NCBI RefSeq assembly: GCF_047553015.1
Contig: NZ_CP180212.1
Coordinates: forward strand, 1,736,001-1,800,000
Origin: Carnobacterium_A sp047553015
GTDB lineage: Bacteria; Bacillota; Bacilli; Lactobacillales; Carnobacteriaceae
Length of the DNA stretch: 64,000 nucleotides
Direction of reading: 5' to 3'
A program made the position numbers and the translations under genes. The notes below the pieces were generated by a model. That model had not been told where the DNA came from, ran no database searches, and saw nothing but the letters and a program-made list of their open reading frames with translations. This document shows positions 1 through 8,510 of this stretch, piece after piece (within the stretch, counting starts at the first letter, position 1; every line of letters begins with the position of its first letter).

Positions 1-304
1 ACGAAACCAAGTAAGAACCTTTTTCTCCAAAAGAATACTTTGCTAGTAGATGAGTTGATAATCCTGTACCTGAACTGATAAAAGCAAGAAAACCGGTGTA
101 AATACCTAAGATTAAGTTTCCGATAAACACAGCTATCACAAAGTCTCTAAAAGATAGTCCAGCTCCAAGAGTTCCACCTGTTAGCATACTTGCAGAAAAA
201 AATGTGAAGCCTAACATGATAAAGAGCATCGACCAAAATCCCTTTTTATCTTCCTTTTGCACTTTTGCTAATGAATAATCCTTGTCTTGCTGAGTGTTTT
301 CCAT
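1..304 (-). CDS. codB: Cytosine permease CodB, 5' part (cut by window edge)
   Basis: About 101 N-terminal residues are present; the gene runs off the left edge. After a polar N-terminus the first membrane segment contains MLGFTFFSASMLTGGTLGAG, followed by a second segment with VIAVFIGNLILGIYTGFLAF and the run GTGLSTHLLAKYSFGEKGS. From memory this order closely matches the start of E. coli CodB, a nucleobase:cation symporter-1 family cytosine importer of the inner membrane. The ATG at 302-304 has AAGGAGG eight bases upstream. A PyrR-type attenuator lies directly upstream, so uptake is probably switched off when pyrimidines are plentiful. A codA cytosine deaminase might follow outside the window, but this cannot be seen. 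Another NCS1 purine or pyrimidine substrate is possible. Confidence 0.88.
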   Translation of the reverse strand, partial: MENTQQDKDYSLAKVQKEDKKGFWSMLFIMLGFTFFSASMLTGGTLGAGLSFRDFVIAVFIGNLILGIYTGFLAFISSGTGLSTHLLAKYSFGEKGSYLVS

Positions 305-340
305 TTTACTCCTCCTTATTATTCACCAGTACCTGCACAT

Positions 341-456
341 ACAAAAAGACCCCTTGTCAAAAAACGACAAGGAGTCTGCGTATACATACAGCAGTACAAC
401 ACTGCCTCTTTAGACAGTGCAAACCTTGTCAGCCTCTCTGGACTGATTTTAAAGGT
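341..456 (-). promoter_or_regulatory. PyrR-type pyrimidine attenuator leader of codB
   Basis: Reading the minus strand, 446-424 gives TCAGTCCAGAGAGGCTGACA and then AGG, which carries the conserved core TCCAGAGAGGCT of PyrR RNA binding loops. Downstream, 376-348 forms a hairpin (GACTCCTTGTC pairing with GACAAGGGGTC) followed by TTTTTGT at 347-341, a classic intrinsic terminator. The GACAAGG sequence occurs both in the PyrR loop and in the terminator arm, which suggests competing structures. In the known mechanism UMP-bound PyrR stabilises the anti-antiterminator so that the terminator forms. That the same happens here is inference. Confidence 0.82.
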
Positions 457-477
457 ACCGATATTTTATTAATGCCA

Positions 478-506
478 ATCTTATACGTTTAAGTACACTG
501 TGTCAA
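478..506 (-). promoter_or_regulatory. Promoter of the codB leader
   Basis: The minus strand shows a perfect TTGACA (506-501), a 17-base spacer and TAAGAT (483-478). A start near 471 would put the whole PyrR leader in the transcript. TATAAG with a 15-base spacer is a possible alternative -10. Confidence 0.6.
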
Positions 507-530
507 CTCAAATCTTTTTTGAAAAGAAGT

Positions 531-989
531 TTAAGCAGCATAAACAAATTCAAATTGGATACAAACGACTTCTATCTTTGGAGAAAAATGCCAGTGTTCC
601 TCTTTGCATTGTTTTTCAAAATAATCTTGGTATAACTCCTGCCAACCGGTTAAAGTACGGTCTCCTTCGCCTTCTTCATAAGCCAATTCAGCGGATACTT
701 GATCAAATGGTAAGATAGACACTTTTAATAGTTGCACTATCCCGATAGCTTGATTGTTGCCATCTAGAATCATCGAATAGCTTCCTTCTTGAGGGACGGA
801 TTTTTCTTTCCTTTGATATTCTAGTAACAATGTTGTTTTTGCCGTCTTTAATCCTTCTAAAATTAATGCTGCAGAGTGATTGGCTCTATCTTTAGTATCC
901 CCAAAAGTCATTAAGTCGTAATGATTTGGTAATGTAGAATTTTGAAGTTTGAAATTTTCCCATAACTCTTCTGCCGACTCATTTATCAT
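531..989 (-). CDS. ASCH domain-containing protein (first of two in the window)
   Basis: A small soluble protein of 152 residues. The ILEGLKTAKTTLLLEY segment (about residues 43-58) and the later DQVSAELAYEEGEGDRTLTGW segment are typical of the ASCH fold, a PUA-like beta barrel thought to bind RNA or nucleotides. Some E. coli ASCH proteins are N4-acetylcytidine amidohydrolases, but activity cannot be assigned here. It resembles the protein at 62265-62711, sharing the EGEGDRxLTxW signature. The ATG has GGAGC 12 bases upstream. The gene appears to be its own transcription unit, with a promoter at 1066-1095. Confidence 0.8.
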   Translation of the reverse strand: MINESAEELWENFKLQNSTLPNHYDLMTFGDTKDRANHSAALILEGLKTAKTTLLLEYQRKEKSVPQEGSYSMILDGNNQAIGIVQLLKVSILPFDQVSAELAYEEGEGDRTLTGWQELYQDYFEKQCKEEHWHFSPKIEVVCIQFEFVYAA

Positions 990-1065
990 TATTTCACTTT
1001 GCTCCTGTTCATTATTTTGAACAACTTTATCTCCTTATTCAAAATCTTTTTCATTCACTTGATGG

Positions 1066-1095
1066 ATTTTAGTTCATTTAGTTAAGTAACGTCAA
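1066..1095 (-). promoter_or_regulatory. Promoter of the ASCH gene
   Basis: The minus strand shows TTGACG (1095-1090), an 18-base spacer and TAAAAT (1071-1066). It lies between potD and the ASCH gene, so the ASCH gene need not depend on pot operon readthrough. I see no convincing terminator after potD. Confidence 0.5.
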
Positions 1096-1150
1096 CAGGA
1101 AGTGTACCATAATCCGAACAGTATTGTTTACTATTATCGCTATTTCTATC

Positions 1151-2224
1151 TTATTTCCGGTGCATTTTAAATTCTAAAAACAAATCGTTGTACACACCAA
1201 TAGACTCTTTACCTAAATCATCATAGACTTCTAAATTTTCTAATGTCTGATTACTAGGATAAAATTGTTCATCCTCTGTTATCTCTAGTGGCAATTGTTT
1301 TTTTGCTGCTTCATTTGGTGTTGAATACCCAATGTATTCAGCATTTTGAGCAGCGTTTTCCGGCTCAAGCATAAAATTAATAAACGCATACGCCGCTTCT
1401 TTATTTTTTGCTGTTTTAGGGATAATGAAGTTATCAAACCAAAGATTGGAGCCCTCTTCTGGAATAACATAGTGCAAGTTTTCATTTTGGTCTAACATTT
1501 CAGCTGCTTCACCAGAAAAGGTTACAGCTACCGAGCTTTCTTCTTGAATCATATACATTTTGATTTCATCTGCGACAATAGCTTTGACATTAGGTGTCAA
1601 GGTCCTTAATTTTTCTGCTGCTGCTTTTAGTTCTTTTTTATCTTTTGTATTTAGTGAATAGCCCAAACTATTTAAAGATAAGCCCATTACTTCTCTGGCT
1701 CCATCAATTAACATAACGTCGTTTTTTAATGTGGGGCTCCAAAGGTCATCCCAATGCTTTATCTCTTCTTCATCTATAAATTTATCATTGTAAATAATAC
1801 CTAGTGTCCCCCAGAAATACGGAATTGAATACGTATTTTTAGGATCAAAAGATTGATTTAAAAATAAGTCATTTATATTTTCTAATCCCTTAATTTTATT
1901 GTGATCTAATTTGATTACCATCTTTTCTTTAATCATCCGCTGAATCATGTATTCACTCGGAACAGCTAAGTCATAAGCTGTTCCTCCCTGTTCAATCTTA
2001 GTATACATGGCTTCGTTCGAATCAAACGTTTCATAAGATACGCGGTAACCTGTTTCTTCTTCAAATGAAGTGATCAATTCTGGGTCAAGATAGTCTCCCC
2101 AGTTGTAAAAGTTCAGCGTATTATCTGACGTAATGCCTTGTGATTTACTCAATTGATCAATAGAAACATACAATCCCGCACTGACAGCTAAAATTGAAAC
2201 AATTATCATTAGTAATCTTTTCAT
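1151..2224 (-). CDS. potD: Spermidine/putrescine ABC transporter substrate-binding protein PotD
   Basis: The extracytoplasmic polyamine receptor of the PotABCD importer, 357 residues. It begins with one hydrophobic segment (residues 3-20) and then NTLNFYNWGDYLDPELI, the typical start of mature PotD and PotF. The later blocks PYFWGTLGIIYND and ALNSLGYSLN-like stretches fit family 1 polyamine receptors. No lipobox cysteine follows the hydrophobic segment, so it may stay as an uncleaved membrane anchor, as I recall for other Lactobacillales PotD proteins. Its ATG overlaps the potC stop (ATGA at 2221-2224), so the two are translationally coupled. It is the last gene of potA-B-C-D. Confidence 0.93.
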   Translation of the reverse strand: MKRLLMIIVSILAVSAGLYVSIDQLSKSQGITSDNTLNFYNWGDYLDPELITSFEEETGYRVSYETFDSNEAMYTKIEQGGTAYDLAVPSEYMIQRMIKEKMVIKLDHNKIKGLENINDLFLNQSFDPKNTYSIPYFWGTLGIIYNDKFIDEEEIKHWDDLWSPTLKNDVMLIDGAREVMGLSLNSLGYSLNTKDKKELKAAAEKLRTLTPNVKAIVADEIKMYMIQEESSVAVTFSGEAAEMLDQNENLHYVIPEEGSNLWFDNFIIPKTAKNKEAAYAFINFMLEPENAAQNAEYIGYSTPNEAAKKQLPLEITEDEQFYPSNQTLENLEVYDDLGKESIGVYNDLFLEFKMHRK

Positions 2225-3054
2225 CTAATTGGCACCGCCCCAACTGCTAGTCGCTTTTTATTTTTTTGTTTTTTCGATAGATTGTGTTGTTGGATAAAAT
2301 AATAACCTACAACTAGTAAAAGAGAGAACAAGAACATCAATGCGCTTAATGCGTTGATTTCTAAACTTACTCCTTGTCTTGCTCTAGAGTAAATCTCGAC
2401 AGCTAGTGTTGTAAAGCCATTTCCTGTTACAAAAAAAGTTACTGCGAAATCATCTAGTGAATAAGTAAAAGCCATAAAGAACCCTGCTAAGATACCTGGA
2501 GTAATGCTTGGTAAAATAACTTTACTTAAAACCTGCCAATTATTCGCACCTAAATCACGGGCGGCCATAATCATCGTGTCATTCATTTCTTTTAACTTAG
2601 GTAAGACCATTAAAACGACAATTGGAATACTAAAGGCAATATGCGACAATAAAACCGATGCAAATCCCAAACTGAAACCAATAAACGTAAATAAAATCAG
2701 AAAACTGGCACCAATAATGACATCTGGCGAGACCATTAAAACATTATTTAAACTAAGCAATGTCGTACGTGTTTGTCTTTTTTTTGTATAATAAATAGCT
2801 AAAGCTCCAAAGGTCCCAATGACTGTCGCAGCTAACGAGGAGAGCAAAGCCACAAGCAGTGTGTTTAGGACAATTGTAATTAAGCGTTTGTCTTCAAAAA
2901 CAGCCACATAATTGTCCCAAGTAAATCCCTCAAAACTAGTCATCGTTCCTCCTGAGTTAAAGGAATAGAAAATCAGATAAAAAATAGGAGCATAAAGAAC
3001 ACTGAAAACAGCTATCAAATAAAGATTAGACCACTTAATTGATTTTTTTTTCAT
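2221..3054 (-). CDS. potC: Spermidine/putrescine ABC transporter permease PotC
   Basis: One of two membrane channel subunits of the polyamine importer, 277 residues with about six transmembrane segments. The cytoplasmic EAA loop AARDLGANNWQVLSKVILP (about residues 164-182) is the docking site for the PotA ATPase. The N-terminus KWSNLYLIAVFSVLYAPIFYLIFYSF and the DDFAVTFFVTG motif are characteristic of PotC. ATGA overlaps couple it to potB upstream and potD downstream. The C-terminus is a short basic tail. Confidence 0.94.
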   Translation of the reverse strand: MKKKSIKWSNLYLIAVFSVLYAPIFYLIFYSFNSGGTMTSFEGFTWDNYVAVFEDKRLITIVLNTLLVALLSSLAATVIGTFGALAIYYTKKRQTRTTLLSLNNVLMVSPDVIIGASFLILFTFIGFSLGFASVLLSHIAFSIPIVVLMVLPKLKEMNDTMIMAARDLGANNWQVLSKVILPSITPGILAGFFMAFTYSLDDFAVTFFVTGNGFTTLAVEIYSRARQGVSLEINALSALMFLFSLLLVVGYYFIQQHNLSKKQKNKKRLAVGAVPIR

Positions 3055-3866
3055 TTATGTCCCCTCTCTTTCTTTTTCTTTTCACCAGTTAAAAGCATGA
3101 TTAAAAGCATGGCTGCAATTAAAACAACACCGATTGTTGAACCCATACCCCAGTCTTGTGTAACAAGAAAGTGTTGTTCGATAGCTGTACCTAATGTAAT
3201 CACTCGGTTTCCGCCAATCAACCGCGTTAACATGAATAAAGATAACGACGGGATAAACACAGCTTGTATCCCACTTTTAACACCGTTTAATGTCAAAGGA
3301 AAGACTACCCTTCTAAACGTATCTAGTCCATTTGCTCCTAAATCACGACTAGCTCGCTCATATGATGGATTTAACTCTTCTAATGCATTAAAGATAGGTA
3401 GAATCATAAAAGGAATTTCAATATACGTTGCCACTAATAAGAAACTAACATCAGTAAACAAAATTTGTTGCCTACCAATTCCAATAAACAACAAAAAGTC
3501 ATTTACTGAACCATTAATACTAAAAATCCCGATAAATGCATACGCTTTTAGCAATAAATTTATCCAAGTAGGTAAAATAATTAGCAATAACCACAATTGC
3601 TTGTGTTTGGTTTTGTTTAATAAATACGCTGTTGGATAGCTAATCAGTAAGGTTGATACCGTTATTAAGAAAGCATACCAAACTGAATTTACGGTCATTC
3701 TTAAATAAGTGCCTGATTCAAAATACGTTTGATAATTTGCTAGCGTAAACTGTCCTTCAACGGTAAAAAAAGATTGGTAAAAAATCAATAGTAAAGGAGC
3801 TGCGACAAAAAATATCAGCCATAAACTATACGGTATAAAATAAAATAATTTTGATTGTTTCGTCAA
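3051..3866 (-). CDS. potB: Spermidine/putrescine ABC transporter permease PotB (TTG start)
   Basis: The second channel subunit of the polyamine importer. I place the start at the TTG at 3866-3864, because GGGAGGA sits eight bases upstream and the result (271 residues, starting TKQSKLFYFIPY) has normal PotB length. The ATG 23 codons earlier lies inside potA, would overlap it by 56 bases and lacks a comparable ribosome site. Six hydrophobic segments are visible. The EAA loop reads RASRDLGANGLDTFRRVVFP. The stop overlaps the potC start; potA ends 13 bases upstream. Confidence 0.92.
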   Translation of the reverse strand: MTKQSKLFYFIPYSLWLIFFVAAPLLLIFYQSFFTVEGQFTLANYQTYFESGTYLRMTVNSVWYAFLITVSTLLISYPTAYLLNKTKHKQLWLLLIILPTWINLLLKAYAFIGIFSINGSVNDFLLFIGIGRQQILFTDVSFLLVATYIEIPFMILPIFNALEELNPSYERASRDLGANGLDTFRRVVFPLTLNGVKSGIQAVFIPSLSLFMLTRLIGGNRVITLGTAIEQHFLVTQDWGMGSTIGVVLIAAMLLIMLLTGEKKKKERGHK

Positions 3867-3879
3867 TTTTTTGTCCTCC

Positions 3880-4974
3880 CTACTCCTCTTCGTAGCTTTC
3901 AAGACGTGCATCGAATTCTTGCTCTGACTCTCCAAAGCGCATCACGTGTATATCCTCAGGTTCAAAATAAAGCCCAACTTCGCTCCCAACAATGGCTTTT
4001 TTAGTGGAATGAACCATCCATTCATTGTTTTCACGGTCACGTCCAATAATTTCATAATGGACACCTCTAAAGAGCTGTGTGTTGACTTTAATAGTGATCT
4101 TTCCTTTTTCTACAGTCGTCAACCCTAAATCCTCTGGGCGTAAAACGACTTCAACCTTTTCATGAGGCTTCATTCCAGCATCTACGCATTCAAGTGAATG
4201 CCCTACAATAGAAACAAGGTAATCTTCAATCATATGTCCTTTGACAATATTGCTTTCTCCAATAAAATCAGCAACATATCGGTTAATAGGCTCATCGTAT
4301 ACATCAACAGGTGTTCCACTTTGTACGATTTCTCCGTCTTTCATTACAAAAATCTCATCACTCATCGCTAATGCTTCTTCTTGGTCATGTGTCACAAATA
4401 CAAATGTGATACCCAAGCGACGTTGCAACTCACGCAACTCGTATTGCATATCTGTTCGTAATTTCAAGTCTAATGCAGATAAGGGTTCATCTAACAATAA
4501 GACTTCAGGTTCATTAACTAGTGCACGCGCAATCGCTACACGTTGACGTTGACCACCGGACATTTCACTGATATCACGATCTTCATAACCTGACAAGCGA
4601 ACCATCTTCAACACATTTTCAACTTTTTCTTTAATTGTTTTATTGTTCATCTTTTTGATTCGCAATCCAAAAGCAATATTTTCATAAACGGTCATATGTG
4701 GAAACAAAGCATAATCTTGAAAAACAGTGTTTACTTTGCGCTTATTAGCTGGTAAATCATTAACAACTTTTCCATCTAAAGTAATCGTTCCTTCATTTGC
4801 GTCAGTAAATCCTGCAATTAATCGTAAAATAGTTGTTTTCCCGCAACCCGATGGCCCGAGTAATGTATAGAATTTACCTTGTTCAATTTCAAAATTAATA
4901 TCTTTTAATACAGGCTCGTCGTCATCGTATTGCTTTTTCACGTGTTCAAAACGAATAATGGTATTTTCTGTCAT
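3880..4974 (-). CDS. potA: Spermidine/putrescine ABC transporter ATP-binding protein PotA
   Basis: The cytoplasmic ATPase that drives polyamine uptake, 364 residues. Walker A GPSGCGKTT lies at residues 40-48, the signature is SGGQRQRVAIARAL and Walker B is VLLLDEPLSALD. A C-terminal TOBE-type regulatory region (about 255-350, including VVLRPEDLGL) is present. I start at the ATG at 4974 (TENTIIRFEHV), which has AGGAG eight bases upstream; an in-frame ATG 13 codons earlier has no good ribosome site. First gene of the potABCD operon, behind its own promoter. Confidence 0.95.
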   Translation of the reverse strand: MTENTIIRFEHVKKQYDDDEPVLKDINFEIEQGKFYTLLGPSGCGKTTILRLIAGFTDANEGTITLDGKVVNDLPANKRKVNTVFQDYALFPHMTVYENIAFGLRIKKMNNKTIKEKVENVLKMVRLSGYEDRDISEMSGGQRQRVAIARALVNEPEVLLLDEPLSALDLKLRTDMQYELRELQRRLGITFVFVTHDQEEALAMSDEIFVMKDGEIVQSGTPVDVYDEPINRYVADFIGESNIVKGHMIEDYLVSIVGHSLECVDAGMKPHEKVEVVLRPEDLGLTTVEKGKITIKVNTQLFRGVHYEIIGRDRENNEWMVHSTKKAIVGSEVGLYFEPEDIHVMRFGESEQEFDARLESYEEE

Positions 4975-5135
4975 GTTTAGTACTCCTTTTATGCACATAG
5001 CTTTATTTTTCATCCTATTATTTAAAGTATCTGTTTCTTATTTTTCCTCATAAAATATGAGGAGTACTGTTCTTTTCTTATTATTTGGCCTTTTAGTCAA
5101 TCAGTACGCACAAATGCGTTTACTCATCCCTTCTA

Positions 5136-5163
5136 ATTATAGTTTTTATCAAACTAAAATCAA
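5136..5163 (-). promoter_or_regulatory. Promoter of the potABCD operon
   Basis: The minus strand carries TTGATT (5163-5158), a 16-base spacer and a perfect TATAAT (5141-5136). The -35 box touches the U-tract of the murB terminator. The 160-base leader contains a small perfect hairpin, CCTCATA-TTT-TATGAGG, at 5062-5046 with no U-tail; its role is unknown. Confidence 0.68.
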
Positions 5164-5164
5164 T

Positions 5165-5202
5165 AAAAAAATCAAAACCAGAAAATAAATTCTGTTTTTG
5201 AT
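5165..5202 (-). terminator. Terminator downstream of murB
   Basis: A stem of 12 pairs with one mismatch (ATCAAAAACAGA against TCTGGTTTTGAT, minus strand), followed by a run of T. It separates murB from potABCD, which are co-transcribed in some related bacteria. Confidence 0.65.
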
Positions 5203-5218
5203 TTTTTCAGCTATTCGT

Positions 5219-6130
5219 TTATTGTGATAAGATATTTTCACCGATGATACGAACTTCTGGTACAAGTTCGACCCCTGTACTTTCTAAAATAATCTTTTGT
5301 ACATGCGCAATTAAGTCAATATAATCTGTTGCTGTAGCATGATTAATATTCACAATAAAACCAGCATGTTTCTCTGAGATTTGAGCGCCTCCGAATATTT
5401 TACCTTGTAACCCAGCTTCTTGGATTAATTTACCTGTGAAATATCCCGTTGGTCGCTTAAATACACTCCCACAAGAAGGGTATTCCAAAGGTTGCTTAGA
5501 TTCACGTAAAAGAGTTAATTCTTCTATCCGCTCTTTTATTTCGCTTGTTTTACCTTTTTCTAAGTGAAACTCTACTTCCAAAACAATATCTCGTGTTTCT
5601 TGTATTGCGCTGTGACGGTAACGAAATTCAAGATCTTTATTTTTTAATTCCTTTACTTCACCCGAACGAGTTAAAATCGTTACCGTGTCAATCACTTCAC
5701 TAACTTCGCCTCCGTAGGCACCAGCATTCATAAAGACTGCTCCACCAATACTACCGGGTATCCCGCAGGCAAATTCTAAACCTGTCAACTCCGCGTCTAG
5801 GGCTGCGTAAGAGGTATCAATTAAGCGTGCTCCACTTTGTGCAGTAATACGTGTTTTTGAAATAGAAATGTTATTCATTTCAGTCAAAACCATTACCACA
5901 CCATGTATGCCACCATCTTTTACAATCAAATTACTGGCGTTGCCTAAAACGGTTAAAGACAAGTTATTCTCATTGATCCATTCTACTAACTCAACTACCT
6001 CAGATTTTTCTTGAGGCAATACTAATATATCTGCCGGTCCGCCTGTTTTTGTGTAAGTGTAAAGGGACAAAGGTTCTTTTTCTTTTATGATTGAATTAGG
6101 AAATTTTTCTTTCATTTTTGTTATTAGCAT
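5219..6130 (-). CDS. murB: UDP-N-acetylenolpyruvoylglucosamine reductase MurB
   Basis: The second committed step of peptidoglycan precursor synthesis: NADPH- and FAD-dependent reduction of UDP-GlcNAc-enolpyruvate to UDP-MurNAc, in the cytoplasm. FAD-binding segments TKTGGPADILVLP and LGNASNLIVKDGG come first, then CGIPGSIGGAVFMNAGAYGG. The catalytic serine block SCGSVFKRP and the C-terminal HAGFIVN and VELVPEVRIIG follow, which is type IIb-like. Starting at the ATG at 6130, preceded by GAGGGG, gives 303 residues, equal to the usual Bacillus-type length; the longer reading frame adds 13 unlikely residues. It precedes potABCD, a known neighbourhood in streptococci. Confidence 0.95.
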   Translation of the reverse strand: MLITKMKEKFPNSIIKEKEPLSLYTYTKTGGPADILVLPQEKSEVVELVEWINENNLSLTVLGNASNLIVKDGGIHGVVMVLTEMNNISISKTRITAQSGARLIDTSYAALDAELTGLEFACGIPGSIGGAVFMNAGAYGGEVSEVIDTVTILTRSGEVKELKNKDLEFRYRHSAIQETRDIVLEVEFHLEKGKTSEIKERIEELTLLRESKQPLEYPSCGSVFKRPTGYFTGKLIQEAGLQGKIFGGAQISEKHAGFIVNINHATATDYIDLIAHVQKIILESTGVELVPEVRIIGENILSQ

Positions 6131-6289
6131 TGCATAATGACCCCTCAAAATTAATTTACTAATTAACATTCTAACATGCTAAGCCAGTACTTGAACAGTT
6201 TTTACCCTTTTTCTCATACCACTCTTAGACTTTGAAATAAGGAGAATTAAATAACTCTAGCTTTTTTCTTCCGTCTACTTTTCAATCCA

Positions 6290-6961
6290 CTATTTTAATT
6301 TATTCAGGTAATCGTATTGTTCGAATATTTCAGATTCTGCTATCCCTACTATGATATCGTCGTTTTGAATAACGTAGTCCGGCCCAAACGAAACATCCAA
6401 TTTTCTGATTGTTTTTTTTCTGATACCAATAATATTCATCTCGTATCGCTTTCGTAAATCTAATTCTTCCAAGGAACGACCAACCCATTTTATAGGTGGA
6501 TAAAACTCAATTACAGCGTATTGCTCATCTAAGTCAACAATATCTGTAATGTTTCGTCTTAGCAAGCTTTTAGCTACTCTTTCGCCCATTTCTTTTTCCG
6601 GACGAACAACGGTTGTTGCTCCTACAGCAGTTAAAACTTCCATAAACATTTTGTTTTTAGCTTTGGCAATAATTTTATCAATATTTAACTTTTTACAATT
6701 CATCACTGCTAGAACACTAGATTCAAGACTCGTTCCAGTAGCAACGACTACAACGTCACAATTTTCAAGTCCGATATTTTTTAAAAAATCTAAATCAGTA
6801 ATGTCTCCTTGTATCGCTTCTGTAACAAAAGGTTCTATTCTATTCACATTGCAAACATCTATGTCGACGGCTATCACTTCGCAGTCAAATTCGCTTAATT
6901 CTTTAGCAATGGACGATCCAAATATACCTAATCCTAATACACCAATTGTTTTTGTAGGCAT
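6290..6961 (-). CDS. ktrA: Potassium uptake regulatory subunit KtrA (TrkA/RCK family)
   Basis: A cytoplasmic RCK protein that forms the nucleotide-gated ring under the KtrB channel, 223 residues. The Rossmann-fold RCK_N starts with TIGVLGLGIFGSSIAKEL (glycine motif GLGIFG, residues 9-14) and has the acidic VDID strand end. An RCK_C domain fills the last 80 or so residues, which in homologues binds c-di-AMP. It lies 12 bases downstream of ktrB, so the two form an operon. KtrC is an equally possible name, since KtrA and KtrC differ only in affinity class. Confidence 0.92.
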   Translation of the reverse strand: MPTKTIGVLGLGIFGSSIAKELSEFDCEVIAVDIDVCNVNRIEPFVTEAIQGDITDLDFLKNIGLENCDVVVVATGTSLESSVLAVMNCKKLNIDKIIAKAKNKMFMEVLTAVGATTVVRPEKEMGERVAKSLLRRNITDIVDLDEQYAVIEFYPPIKWVGRSLEELDLRKRYEMNIIGIRKKTIRKLDVSFGPDYVIQNDDIIVGIAESEIFEQYDYLNKLK

Positions 6962-6973
6962 GCATTTTTTCTC

Positions 6974-8353
6974 CTATCCAATTAAAATATTTGTTTTAGC
7001 ATAAACACGTTCTTTTCTTTTTCCTTTTCTTCTAACAAGACTTAGGAAAATTGTAATTGGCCCTATTCGCCCAATAAACATTAAGAACATCAAAACAGTT
7101 TGACCAATTCTGGATAGTTCTGGCGTTAAATTAACACTCACCCCAACTGTACCAAGTGCTGAAACTGCTTCGAACAATAAAACGACGAACGGTTGATCTT
7201 CAACAATTAGCAAGATACTAAAGCCTGTCATCAAGCAGGCAAAAAAAGTAAAGACGACTACAATTGCTCTACGGATTGTTTCTACAGGAATCGAGTGGCT
7301 TGCGTAGTTAACATTATTTTGACCTCTTATTTCATTTATGACTAATAAGATAACCAATGCAAAAGTGGTTGTTTTGATTCCTCCGGCTGCACCACCGGGA
7401 GACCCGCCAATAAACATTAAAAAAATAAAAAATAGTAGTGAGAATGGTAACACGTTTGCATAGTCAATTGTCGCAAAACCAGCCGTTCTCATTGTTACAG
7501 ATTGGAAAAAGGATACCATTATTTTTTGAGAAACAGTGTAATTTCCAATTGAAGAAGCATTATTCCATTCTACGACCATAAACATCATGGTTCCTGCAGC
7601 TAATAAAATAGCAGACATATTGATGGCTAAACGTGTATGGGGTCTTAGTAAACGATACATCTTTTTGAATCCTAATTTCTTTTTGTTTTTAATAATAGAA
7701 TACACGTTAAATGTTACGTCGAACCAAACAGAAAATCCAATTCCGCCTAAGATGATCAATGTTGCGATAACTAAAGTTACCAGTGGATCATGGACATAAT
7801 TTTGGAGACTACTTGCTCCCATGTTATCAAAGCCAGCATTACAAAAACCTGAAACAGCTAAAAATAAAGAGGTAAATAGACCTTTAGCCCACCCAAAATC
7901 AGGAACAAATCGCAGTGCTAAAAAAAACATACCGATTCCTTCAATGATTAAGGTGTATCTAAATATAGATAAGACATACGTTTTAAAATCGCCTAGTTTT
8001 TCTCGATTTAAAGCTTCTTTGACTGCCAGTGTATCCGTATAACTCATCCTTTTACCCATTCTCATTAAGATAGTTGCAATGATTGTCATTAGCCCAAGTC
8101 CACCTATTTGCATCAAAATAATGCAGATAACTTGTCCAAAAATCGTATAGGATTCAGATACTGGAGTAGTCGACAATCCTGTAACACAAGTTAAAGAAAC
8201 AGCTGTAAATAAGTTATCGAAGTACGTATTTTGCGAAGTAACCGCTGTACTAATAGGTAAACTCAATAATAATGAACCAATAAAAATAACAAAAGCAAAA
8301 CTGAAAGCTATCCGAGTCGATATCGATAGTTTTCTAAATTTATCTGATAACAT
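6974..8353 (-). CDS. ktrB: Potassium uptake membrane protein KtrB (TrkH family)
   Basis: The membrane channel of the Ktr K+ (often Na+-dependent) uptake system, 459 residues with four M1-P-M2 repeats. Selectivity-filter-like loops are visible as TCVTGLS, SGFCNAGFDNMG, RTAGFATID and SALGTVGVSVNLTPELS. The segment MFIGGSPGGAAGGIKTTTFA forms the gating loop region. The start codon follows AAGAGG. The ktrB-ktrA order is standard. A promoter is visible upstream, but I see no c-di-AMP riboswitch in the leader. Confidence 0.94.
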   Translation of the reverse strand: MLSDKFRKLSISTRIAFSFAFVIFIGSLLLSLPISTAVTSQNTYFDNLFTAVSLTCVTGLSTTPVSESYTIFGQVICIILMQIGGLGLMTIIATILMRMGKRMSYTDTLAVKEALNREKLGDFKTYVLSIFRYTLIIEGIGMFFLALRFVPDFGWAKGLFTSLFLAVSGFCNAGFDNMGASSLQNYVHDPLVTLVIATLIILGGIGFSVWFDVTFNVYSIIKNKKKLGFKKMYRLLRPHTRLAINMSAILLAAGTMMFMVVEWNNASSIGNYTVSQKIMVSFFQSVTMRTAGFATIDYANVLPFSLLFFIFLMFIGGSPGGAAGGIKTTTFALVILLVINEIRGQNNVNYASHSIPVETIRRAIVVVFTFFACLMTGFSILLIVEDQPFVVLLFEAVSALGTVGVSVNLTPELSRIGQTVLMFLMFIGRIGPITIFLSLVRRKGKRKERVYAKTNILIG

Positions 8354-8394
8354 GAAGGCAACCTCTTTCTTGTAAATCTTAGACGCATAAATGT

Positions 8395-8422
8395 ATTATA
8401 GACTCATCGATAGAAAAGTAAA
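8395..8422 (-). promoter_or_regulatory. Promoter of ktrB-ktrA
   Basis: The minus strand shows TTTACT (8422-8417), a 16-base spacer and TATAAT (8400-8395), about 40 bases upstream of the ktrB start codon. Confidence 0.6.
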
Positions 8423-8510
8423 GCCTATTAGTAAATTACTCTAATAACAGAGAATCATTGCGAACAAATCTAGTTCTTTTATTTTCTTTCCTGCTTGCTA
8501 CGACTGATTT

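Noticed and set aside
265..492. Plus-strand reading frames across the codB leader
   Set aside because: They are antisense to a PyrR attenuator and the codB start, have no ribosome site and a Cys/Phe-rich nonsense composition.
500..718. Plus-strand 72-codon frame opposite the first ASCH gene
   Set aside because: Antisense to a recognisable family; no ribosome site or promoter.
4241..4546. Plus-strand 101-codon frame inside potA
   Set aside because: Shadow of the highly conserved PotA ATPase region.
5046..5062. CCTCATA-TTT-TATGAGG hairpin in the potA leader as a terminator or riboswitch
   Set aside because: Seven pairs only, no U-tract in the transcribed direction and no known aptamer motif around it.
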